This document shows positions 22,235-31,373 of a stretch of DNA of 64,000 nucleotides, in pieces. Under the pieces are notes generated by a model that was given only the letters and a program-made list of their open reading frames with translations, searched no databases and was not told where the DNA came from. The stretch is taken from contig NC_079235.1 in NCBI RefSeq assembly GCF_028502605.1, positions 3,410,001 to 3,474,000 on the forward strand, written 5' to 3'. Made by a program: the position numbers and the translations under genes. Origin of the DNA: Trichoderma breve. Lineage: Eukaryota > Ascomycota > Sordariomycetes > Hypocreales > Hypocreaceae. The first letter of the stretch is position 1, and each line of letters starts with the position of its first letter.

Positions 22235-24426
22235 CTACGTGAGACTAGTGTAATTCCATTCTTCAGCCTCAGTGCTATTAAGCAGCTGCTCACCGGCTCC
22301 ACGCATTAGCGAATTAAAAAAAGCAGTATCAAAGCCTTGAAACACCCAGTCTTCCACATCAGTAGTAGCATCCGTTATCGTGTGGTCTGGTGTTGGAAGT
22401 TCACCCGAAGAGCCCTCGGTAACATCTTCCTCGGATTGTGAAACTGATGATGTTCCACCTGCGAGAGCGGCGGCGGCGTTTGGCGTTGAAGTATCGCGCC
22501 TTGTCTCGCGGCCATCTCCTGGCGTTCTGACATGGATAGATCCAAAGCCACCAATTGTCACCCCATCACAGGGCACTCGCTCCTGTTCCAGGTCTGAGGG
22601 TGCCATTGAGATGCCGTCTTGCGAAATTCTGATGGCGCCGACGTACGGCACCTTTATAAACATGACATACTTATCGTCCCATTGGCCACTATATAAGTGT
22701 CTATCTGCCAGCCTGGCCTCCATGTCTAACAAAGTCTCAAGGAGGGCAGCGCATTTTGCTGCGAGAACATCTTCATGCATTTCTGACATGGATTCCATGC
22801 TTACAAGAGCTTGTTTAACAGTTGCTCGATCTCCCGGCCGCTGGTGTGCGAGCAGGTTTTCTGTGCCTTTGCTATATTGGCTTAAGATGTGGGCCAATAT
22901 CAATGTCATGCCCGCAATTAGAGTCACAAACTCGCCTAGCTTACAGCCGGCTGTGACCGGTTTGAAGGTACAAAGTATAGTCTGCCGGATCAAAATCTCA
23001 CGGCTGGCGTGGGCGCAAGCGATTCTCGAATATATCCTTTGTGAGACGTGTATGGGGTTCAGCATATAAGGTAGGTGAAGCTGGATTAGTAACGAGTAAT
23101 AATGCATATGGTCCCAAAGTCGCCGAGTTTCGTAGAAAGCCTCTGCCGAGTTTGGGTCGAAACCCGCAAGATCCAATGTGCGCCAGAAAGCAGGTTGTAA
23201 TTGTCCAGAAACTCTCAAGAGATCTTGATCTATCTCTTGTGTCAGCTCAAGGGCCTTATGGGAAGTATTTATCTGGTTTCGTTCGATGATCTTCCGCGCT
23301 AGACACGAAACAAGCATGCTGAAGTTACCGTTTTCAACAGCGTGGTGTATCGCCTCCGAGATTGTGAAGTCGGCACCGCTGCTGCTTGCAGGTAGGCCCA
23401 GTAGCAAAGATAAAAACTGTTCCATGGAAACCACAGAAATCCACATGAACGCAGGATCATTATCGTTCTGCCGATTGATGGCTTTGAAGCGGTGATGACC
23501 TGAACGATGCAACCCCAACAACTGAGCCGTCATAACGGCTCGGCGCAGTGTCATCCAAGATCTTCGAATATTGCCTTTGTCTATATGATAAAAACATTCG
23601 AACATGAGGTTTTCAAGACCCTCTAGCGTGTTCAGCAAGGCATCATTCGAATTTACGAGCCTGATGGCTGAATCTGCCAGCTGCTCCATAATGGCATGAT
23701 GGTGTTTGGTGAGGCCCGGTATCGATTTTGTGGGAGACAAATGTTGCAACCCTGCTACAAAAAGCAGCATTTGCCTTGCCAACAGGATTGGGTTGCTTTC
23801 TGGATATAAGAGGTTGACTTCTGAGACGTGGTCTTTAGCTATTCCTCTCGGCCACGAGCTTCGTGGTTTAGAGCTGCATTGGTAGAAAAATATGGAGATG
23901 CCGCTAAGGTTATTAACCAGAATTTCAATATCTCTGTGAGGCGGCAGAGAGCTGAGGAGGGCCTGAGTGGCATTTGGGTATTGGGAAGCCTCTGATAAGA
24001 GAGCCTCACTAGATACTGATGTTGGCGACAACGTTTGTACTATCGGCCGACTTCGTGACTGCTCAGTTTGTATGCGATTTGATGACGACCTTTGCTTTAT
24101 TCTACGATTAGTACACAATCCGAAGCGTGAGGTGCAAGGAAGACGGTAGCATCTACCTCAGAATGAGCGCCATTGTTGCTGAGCGTTTTAGATTCGGCAG
24201 CTATGTCTCTCTCCGCATCTCCCATATCTCCCTCTGCCGCTTCCGACCCATCCAAAAGCTGCTGGCTAACGCATTTTGTCCCGCGCCGATGGCAAGTGAT
24301 GCAAGTTGATTCCTCTGGCGATGAAAAAGTACATTTTACCTTTCTCCTCCTGCATTGCCAGCAACTGTGGGTGCCCTTTCGAACCTTTCTACGGTTTGTA
24401 AATCTTTCGTCCGAAGGGATTCTCAT
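22235..24426 (-). CDS. Zn2Cys6 transcription factor with fungal-specific regulatory domain (cluster regulator 2)
   Basis: 709 aa from exons 24426-24157 and 24094-22235. The start chosen is the ATG giving MRIPSDERF; upstream codons are open but not needed. Zinc cluster CX2CX6CX9CX2CX6C: CWQCRRRKVKC then CITCHRRGTKC, with a basic arm before it (RRKVRKG). The intron acceptor that keeps frame is AAAG, 14 nt after an ACTAAT branch; the nearer TAG lies only a few nt from the branch and breaks the frame. The middle (LLFVAGLQHLSP through MTLRRAVMTAQLLGLHR) matches the fungal-specific transcription factor domain. It is convergent with exporter 1 and follows the cytochrome b5 gene on the same strand. 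The TTCGGCCGAA palindrome lies about 170 bp upstream of its ATG. Confidence 0.87.
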
Positions 24427-24954
24427 TTTCAGCTCGACAGCTAACCAGCAATTGGGACCTGCCGCAAGAGAAAAGTCCTCGACCGGGCGATGGAATGTCT
24501 TGGAAAGATGGCATTCAGGCGTAGGAACCAGACTCAAAGTTTGGACCGAGATCGTCCGGGATTAGGGTCATAATATGAGACCGGCCACGTGTCTTCGGCC
24601 GAACATGAACGACGATGCTGACATAATTGCAAGCATTCGTCCGAGCAGGAGATCCTGTGCGAGCAAGATGAATACGAATCAATACAGGCAGTGTGCAGCA
24701 TGCAGATCTAACGTAAGCGAAGGATTAAAGTTGGTTAGCCTGCCACCAGGCGTATGAGGTCAATGTCTACAATTGCCTCCCTAACCGGCATTTCTTCACC
24801 ATCCACTTTGTGACCATTATAACGCATGGTTGGAGGGAAGAGTTGATGTCGTGATTGCATGCATATTTGACGCCCAATGGCGTATAGGGCAAGTTGGATT
24901 TACCATCTCCGGCAAAATCTGACAATGGTATCTTGACTTATCTATCTAGTACGT
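24427..24954. promoter_or_regulatory. Promoter of regulator 2 and 3' region of cytochrome b5 gene
   Basis: 528 bp holding TTCGGCCGAA at 24594-24603 and a partial copy (ATTCGTCCGAG) near 24635. No separate gene was seen. Confidence 0.6.
24594..24603. promoter_or_regulatory. Palindromic TTCGGCCGAA site
   Basis: A perfect 10-bp palindrome identical to the core of the PKS promoter site. It lies 168 bp upstream of the regulator-2 ATG (minus strand). A further TTCGTCCGAA copy lies inside the first codons of that gene (24406-24415). Confidence 0.55.
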
Positions 24955-25633
24955 TCATATTTTTCTAGATCGTCTTGGGATTACAGGTGGATACTCAAAG
25001 ACATCCTTCTGGTGCAAAGTTTTGACGAATTCAGCATAGAAGAACAGTGCCACAGAGCAGCCAAAGATGAGCATAAACACAATTACCATCAGTGGCAAGG
25101 CGGATTGATCCATTCCTATAGCCGTCCTGGCATTAATCCTGGTCCATGCTTCAACGGTTTCCTTTCTATTTGTCGACAACCAGTACAGGATGGATGCACT
25201 GGCTGTGATTGTCATCATACAGATGATATATTTGAATATCTGGGTTTCCCTGGTGCTCACCGGCACACTTCTAACCGCAGATGTTGATATGGTCTGGACC
25301 AAGTCAAGCATTGTGTTCTTAGTCAAGCCGACATCTTCCATGTTGCCAACAAGGAACTGCCGCATTGTTTTGACAGTATTGGTCGAGTGACCAGCATATT
25401 CGAATGGCTCTGATGCGTCAGTTCCGGCGCACTCCTCGAGCACGTTGATGCCGCCTGGATGGTCTTCAGCAAAATTCGTAAGGTCATAGACTATTCCACG
25501 GTTGCGTTGTGAGCCTGATGTTTAACCGGCGTATCTTAGCATGTGGCCGCCTACCTCTTCCATTTACTGCTACCCATAAGTCCTGGCGAGAGCTGTGCTT
25601 GCTAAGCTGAGCAGTTGTGATGCTTTTGATCAT
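24955..25633 (-). CDS. Membrane-anchored cytochrome b5
   Basis: 204 aa from exons 25633-25555 and 25490-24955. The heme-b5 signature is clear once spliced: LWVAVNGR|VYDLTNFAEDHPGG with the first heme His in HPGG, and the second in EYAGHST. The acceptor GGAATAG at 25491-25497 restores the conserved GxVYDLT spacing; an in-frame alternative acceptor 24 nt earlier would insert eight residues there. Two hydrophobic segments follow (IICMMTITASASILYWL and LPLMVIVFMLIFGCSVALFFYAEF), so the protein should sit in the ER membrane with its heme domain cytosolic. Cytochrome b5 passes electrons to P450s, desaturases and hydroxylases. In this cluster the P450 at 36.6-38.3 kb is the obvious possible partner. 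CTCGTTCGAG, a variant of the cluster motif, lies 20 bp before the ATG. Confidence 0.83.
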
Positions 25634-26476
25634 CTTCAATGTATGAATCTGACTCGTTCGAGTATGATGAGTTGATCGGACTGGCACGGGTACGACTTGC
25701 TAAGGGAAATGAATAGTCCTAGAAGCTGTTAAACAAATGATGTTAATGTCGATTTACATGCTCCTCGGGGGTTTCTTTGAGCAATCAGTGTCCCGTCCAG
25801 TAGTGATTGTCTAGGTCGTGGACAGGCTCACATTGAATGCGGAACGTCTAGCATAAGACCGGCCCGGTCCTTTCCTAGAAGCACCACCCTAACCCGAACT
25901 TACGAGAGAGGCGCGTTATATTTCCCAGTGCGCAGAGTGTAAGCAGAATAGTTTCTCACACCGTAATATCGACGGACGCATTGAAGAGCCGCGCGGGTAT
26001 CTGTCTCCACTTGTTCATACCTAGGAGAAGAAAGTTGTTTAGGTGCGGTCCGAGCCAAATGTGGCTTTTATGTGTCTTACTAGGCGCCTGACTAACTTAC
26101 ACAGCCTGCTACAGTTGTAATTTGACAGCTCTTCGAATCCCTGTCAATCAGATTTGCTTTCGGCTGGGTTGCTTCGTTTGACGGCATTGCCCCATTTGCA
26201 ATTACGATGGCCTTTACCGTCTAGATCAGCTTACATTGAAGGCTGTCTGAAATAGCGTCTGAAATAGCGTTCTTACAGTTGGCAGGATCGGGATACCTAG
26301 GTACGTAGTTGGGTTCCTCAATCTGAGACTATTCTAGATTCAGGAGTTTGTGCTGTAACTGGGTCTACTTTCACCATTTTCATCTTTATAAGAAGCATTC
26401 ACAACACAGCTGTCTGTGTTTTTTGTCTCAAAATCATACGGATTGTTGATATATTACCTATAAAAAATAAAGCAAG
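25634..26476. promoter_or_regulatory. Divergent promoter of cytochrome b5 and secreted lactonase-like gene
   Basis: 843 bp between outward-facing starts. A CTTTATAAG box near 26383 lies about 90 bp before the lactonase ATG. CTCGTTCGAG at 25653-25662 lies just upstream of the b5 start. No gene-like frame was found. Confidence 0.6.
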
Positions 26477-27793
26477 ATGCGCTCGACTCTCGCCTTGGCT
26501 ACCCAGCTGCTCACTGCGATGACTGCCTCTGCGGCAGCCTCCAGCGGCCAGCGAGTGCTTTACATCCAAGACAACGACCCAACGGGCAATTCTATTGTAT
26601 CTATCAAAGTCTCACAAAATGGAAGCTTGTCTGGCGGAGTAAAAACCAGTACGGGCGGGAATGGTTACCCTGTCTTGATTGTTCCCTCTCAAGATTCGGT
26701 GGTAGTTTCCGGCAATGTAAGAGATCCCATTACATCGCGGAGTAATGACGATACAGTTCTAACTAGTTGCGCTTCAGTATCTATTCACAGTGAACTCTGG
26801 AAGCAACACTTTGTCGTTGTTTAACATCAACCCTTGGGACCCTCTGCATCCCAAGCTTATTGGGAAGCCCGCTCCCACCCTTGGTCACGTTCCTGTCTCG
26901 GTTACCTACTCTGAGAAGCTGAAAACAGGTGAGTTGCTCACAGGACGTTTGGTGTGTGGTAGGCAGCTGACGCTTCCGCAGCTTGTGTAGTGAACGGGGG
27001 CCTCGATCTCGCAGGAGTAACATGCTTCTCTGTGGACCCCAAGAAGGGACTTCAACCCCTCGGCCCTATGCGAACTATTCTGCAGACCAAGGACTTTACT
27101 CCTCCACCTGCCGGGACTCCACCAACAATTCTCACTGGAGATATCAGATTTAATCCTTCGTCGACAGGAGTGTTCACAACCGCAGCAAACGAAACGGGCG
27201 GACCCGGAGTTCTGTACGCTTATCCTGTTGTTTCGGGCAGCGTCAGCACCACGCCTGTGGTCACCAAATTCGACAACGTCGTGAATCCGTTCAGTCTCAA
27301 CTTTTTAAACTCGGACTCCCAACTTTTCATGACGAACCCTCATAACGAGTCGCCCGGTGCCGCGCTTTTGACTATTTCTCCTTCCTTGGCTGTAACTGAG
27401 ACTAAAATCGTCACTATTCCGCACCAAAATGCCTCCTGCTGGGCGGCGTATGCTCCGATATATGACACCATATTCGTTATGGATGCCGCTGCAGCGGTCG
27501 TGAGCACCGTCGATATCTCAAAGGAAAGCGTCGTTTCCCAGTTCGACTTCCAGTCCGCAAACTTTGGCCCAACAGATACTCTCGTAGATCGCAACTTCCT
27601 CTATTTCATAACAGAGCCCTTCAACGACGACTTCAGCGCTTTCCTGGCCTCGCCCCAAGTCCTTGTGTATGACATAACATCTGTCTCGAAGGGAAAGAAT
27701 CCTCAGCTCATTCAAAGTTTTGACATCTTCAAAGCTGTCGGGTCGTTCCCCGACATTATGGGCTTGGCTATATACGCACCACAGGATGAGTAG
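26477..27793 (+). CDS. Secreted beta-propeller protein, lactonase / 3-carboxymuconate-cyclase-like
   Basis: 400 aa from exons 26477-26716, 26778-26928 and 26982-27793. The start MRSTLALATQLLTAMTASAAA is a typical signal peptide with an Ala-rich cleavage region, predicting secretion. The mature part has the repeated pattern of seven-bladed propellers: YIQDNDPTGNSIVSIKVSQNGSL, YLFTVNSGSNTLSLFNI, GDIRFNPSSTGVFTTAAN and IYDTIFVMDAAAAVVSTVDI. Short beta strands end in asides such as TVNSGSN. Relatives are annotated as 6-phosphogluconolactonase or carboxymuconate cyclase, but the catalytic role in most fungal members is unknown. It is divergent from the cytochrome b5 gene. It could open or protect a lactone outside the cell, or be unrelated to the pathway. 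Confidence 0.75.
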
Positions 27794-28645
27794 CCGTGGC
27801 TACTGTGTTGGGCCTCTTTAGAATTGAACGGCATAAAGACGCTTCGGACCTTAATTTCACTCAACGGAATATAGTTTATAATTCTTTATACCAACTATTT
27901 AAAGAAAACGGTATTTAGTTTACATAGGTATTATTGGAATACATTCAAGTTTCCTTATAACCGTCTAACATGATAAGCCAAGCATAATTAGTACGTTCTG
28001 CAATGTCTGGTATAGCTACCGCCAACTCTCTAATGAAGGGTTATGCATGTGAGAGCAGTGTGAGGGCCGGCGCAATGCTTTGGATTGCACAAGATTCCTA
28101 GTCGGACCTGTTGTGAAAAGTTCAGCTTGCTTTTCGTAGGTTGATTTTGATATTCGTCAATGTGAGCCAACCTGAAGGTGTCTAGCCGAAAAAAAGATTC
28201 CTGATTGTTGCTTGTAAATTGCAATTGTACTTAATATGGGCTCTATTGCGGAATACCACGGGACATTTGAACACGATACTAGGCCAAGAACACAAAGAAG
28301 AATGCAAAATGGTTAGAACCTTCCTACCAGAAGTCCCTGAAAAAGACTTCCAGATGGACATCACCACTCTCACCTATTTACTAGGCCCTGACTGATACAA
28401 ACACTTCCAGACACTAGTGGGGGACACCAACCCTACGACTCTGCCCCCCCAAGATTTAGATTGATGTAAAATTTCTTTTATTTTGCGAACGCGGACTTTG
28501 AACATACGGCTCCTACCGTCCTATTGCCTAGACGGGATTCAAGTAACTCGCTTACTCTGGTGGATGTCGATAGTAACAAACATAACATACGCTTCAACTA
28601 CTAGGTAGTGAATAAATTCTCCTATTTGTAAATATAGTATTATGA
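27794..28645. other. Intergenic, convergent 3' ends
   Basis: 852 bp between the lactonase-like gene and the RidA-like gene. It is AT-rich just after 27794. Short frames have no recognisable features, and nothing else was seen. Confidence 0.5.
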
Positions 28646-29161
28646 TTATGCTTGCGCTTGGCCGAGCTCGGTGGTGGCCCCTTCCGGATCATAAGCCTCC
28701 ACCTCAATCTCAATGTGCATTGTGGGTAGCCCCAGCTCTTTTACTCCTAGCTCGGTCCAGGTCGGGTGATGGCCTGGCATGTGCTTGCGATAGTTGGCAA
28801 CAATCAGGTCGTGGGTAGCTTTAATATCGGTGCTGTAGGTTACCACACGATATACCTGGGACCAGCCCTTTCCGCCAGCGTGCTTCAAGTTGGCCTCGAC
28901 GTTGGCAAAGGCTTGAGACACCTCCTCCTGAATCTCGGGCGAGATATCGCCGCTCACTCGGTCCCAGCCGCCTGCAAGTTTAATGGTTCAGCTACAGATG
29001 CAATCGCTCGCCGCCAGCTACTTAGACGGTCTTAACACACCTTGACCGGAGCACACGATCCTGTTTTCGACTCGGATGGCTTGTGAGTAGGCCATAGTCT
29101 TTTGCGCCCACTCGCCCATGCCTGGGTAGGAATAATGCTTGCATCCGTCTCCGGTAGACAT
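28646..29161 (-). CDS. RidA/YjgF/YER057c-family protein lacking the canonical deaminase arginine
   Basis: 148 aa from exons 29161-29041 and 28971-28646. The joined sequence shows the RidA fold: AYSQAIRVENRIVCSGQGGWD in the N-terminal half, VEANLKHAGGKGWSQVYRVVTYSTDI in the middle, and HHPTWTELGVKELGLPTMHIEIEVEAY at the end. Canonical RidA enzymes hydrolyse reactive enamine/imine intermediates using an Arg just before the LP of RLPxxxxIEIEA; here that position is Gly (GLP). The protein is therefore more like the Rid4-7 subgroups, which lack the RidA activity, and may bind or process a different small molecule. Clustered Rid proteins are found in some fungal pathways. Cytosolic and trimeric by family analogy. 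Confidence 0.85.
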
Positions 29162-29782
29162 GGCTGGTGGTATCGAGGATTTAGATATGATCGTGGGTAA
29201 GCAACTCTCCGGATTTATTGACAGCGTGTCTGTCAACCTCCTTAGTGGTTCGATCCGATAGTTCAGATGCAGGTTCTCGGCTTCACAGATGGGACTACGT
29301 CCGTACATATATGACTACGGAACGGTAGAAGAGCAAAAGCGAAAATGCCGACCGGCCGATTTACTGACAAGGCTAGGGCCTAATCTTGCCCAAAAAGTGC
29401 TTTCCGAGCCGTGCTTTGAAATGACCGCATCCTCTTGTCCGGAGGTGCTGGGTCTCATCCCTCCACATACGATGACGAGACCCTAGACCTGTGTAATCGC
29501 CTCTGTTCCCGCCACAGCACATTGTTTGGTACCTTCTTTGAGGAATGAGAGATTGTGATGACCAGGCTACCCAGGCTTGGTTATATAAAAATTGAAAAGA
29601 GGTCACCATTCTTTAATCATGAAATACGTGCAAAACGATAACAGAAATTGGCGCCCGCTGAATGAATGGCTTAAGTTACCCGGTCAGTGGGATTAATGTG
29701 ATGGTTTACACGATCTCCACTCCTAACCACCCGAAGACGAAAAGCTATGCAGGTCCAACACGACCCGTGTTACTTGTCCTAC
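29162..29782. promoter_or_regulatory. Promoter of RidA-like gene; 3' side of membrane protein gene
   Basis: 621 bp with both flanking genes on the minus strand. GACCGGCCGAT near 29350 is a partial match to the cluster motif, about 190 bp before the RidA-like start. The rest is unremarkable. Confidence 0.45.
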
Positions 29783-30982
29783 TCAACGAGATTTCTGCTC
29801 TTGGCCCGAAAACCTCACTCTCAGGGCATCTTCTCTAATATACAATATCGCAGCGTAAACAAATCCAAGACTAAACGCATGGCAGGCTGCAATAATCGCC
29901 ATGAGCGAGCCAAACCAGCCGACCAAGGTGAATTTGCCATATAAACCTTCTAGAATTGCGTTGACATAAACGCCACTCGCAATTACGATGATGATGTAGT
30001 CACACTGTAAGAAGAACATTGACTTTTCAATAAAAACAGAAGCAGCTGTGTCTCGCCGCCAAAGCGTGTCAAATCTAGGAACATAGGCTGCAGCTTGAGA
30101 CACCGAAGGATCATGCGACGTGCTGAGCGCGATGTGAACTCCAATATGCGCCACGGCGGAGAGCAGACCATAGACCAGATACGTGATTTTGATCCAGCGT
30201 GCGTCCGCATTGCGAGACTGTGTGCTTCCTGAGAAGCAGCTGGCAATCGCCAACAGGGTTGCCAGGCAAAAGAAAGGCGCTAGTTGCCAAACGGCCATGA
30301 AGGCCTGGTGCTGAGAAGTCGTGATGCTCGCTGGCGGGAAATACACCATGCGATATAGATGGATTATAGTAAGCACGGAGGCAGGGAGCAGCGCTTTGGC
30401 CTGTCCATATGGCACGGCAGGATCAGTAGCCTTGCCTGCGAAATGGTTTTCCACCTCGACGACGAAGTAGAGAGGAATGAAGATGGCAGCCCCAATATAC
30501 TGCCAACAAAACACATTGAGCCCACACCTTTTGACAGTTGAGGTTAGAATGTCGTGCCGAACAGCAATAGAGAGGGGCACAGGCAGAGAAACTTACCACC
30601 GCAAGACAATATGTTTTTTACCGAGACGCAGGCTTTCTACCAAGGCGAATACGCCGAGAGACTGCAGGCTTGCGCTTAATGTGATGGATAGTAGCTTCAC
30701 AACTTGTGACTGGTGGCACACGGGATCCCAGAAGCTGACGGACAAGGCGAGCATCTTGTCAACCACCGGATACCCCATATATACATGGTACAGTGGCTTG
30801 CCGTTGCTGAAACGTCCCTCCTCCGCGTGCTTTGACATGGCCGCAAATGCGCCATTGAGATGGAAGAAGCCCTGGAGGAACACAACAGCTAGCGCAGACA
30901 AGGAACCCAACCAAACTCTGGTTCTTAATGTTGTCTCGCGGAAGCCGGCCGGCGCCGCACCGACGCCTGATTTGACGACCAT
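29783..30982 (-). CDS. Polytopic membrane protein of unknown function (about 8 TM)
   Basis: 376 aa from exons 30982-30597 and 30527-29783 (GTAAGT donor, phase-2 junction giving VLRW|CGLNVFCW). The start is the first in-frame ATG (MVVKSGVGAAP); the frame is open to a GTG at 31036. About eight hydrophobic segments are visible, e.g. WLGSLSALAVVFLQGFF, KLLSITLSASLQSLGVFALV, FCWQYIGAAIFIPLYFVV, AVWQLAPFFCLATLLAIA, ITYLVYGLLSAVAHIGVHIAL, CDYIIIVIASGVYVNAI and MAIIAACHAFSLGFVYAAIL. I do not recognise a characterised family. Polytopic proteins in fungal clusters include terpene cyclases, acyltransferases and transporters, and no decisive motif for any of these is present. It shares a divergent promoter with exporter 2, so it probably belongs to the cluster. 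Confidence 0.75.
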
Positions 30983-31373
30983 GATGTCTGCATAAAGACC
31001 TGGATTCTCCAGCAACGCGCTCCAACTGCGCACCACAGAACTCGCTTTGCTTTTATTAATATCTTGGAGTGTATTTTGCGAGAACCTTCAGTTTGGCTTA
31101 TAGCATTGCTTATTCCCGAAAGTGGCTGACCCGTTTTTGCTCCTGTTTTGCCCCGATCCAGGGGCGGACCGGTCCGTGCCAAAATGGGTCGAAGCCGTGC
31201 CGTCTGTGGGCACCGGTACCACTTCCGTGACAGCTAGCCCGTTGGGAGACGGCCCCAGAGGTCGCTGTAGATAGTACATGTAGTATGTTCATGTTGTTAA
31301 ACTCATTTCTAGCTCAGTAGCTCAGTATCGCAGTTTCGGGAGCGTTTTGAGCGTCAATCGTCATTCAACCACC
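30983..31373. promoter_or_regulatory. Divergent promoter of membrane protein and exporter 2
   Basis: 391 bp. It contains the perfect 12-bp palindrome CGGACCGGTCCG at 31165-31176 and a TACATGTA octamer at 31275-31282. CGG/CCG half-sites suggest Zn2Cys6 control; this is inference. Confidence 0.6.

Noticed and set aside
24955..25443. A stand-alone small two-TM membrane protein
   Set aside because: Joined to the upstream exon it completes a cytochrome b5 domain with HPGG and GHS heme ligands.
29235..29270. tRNA-like GGTTCGATCC box
   Set aside because: The flanking bases do not form a T-stem and no acceptor or anticodon arms can be drawn.
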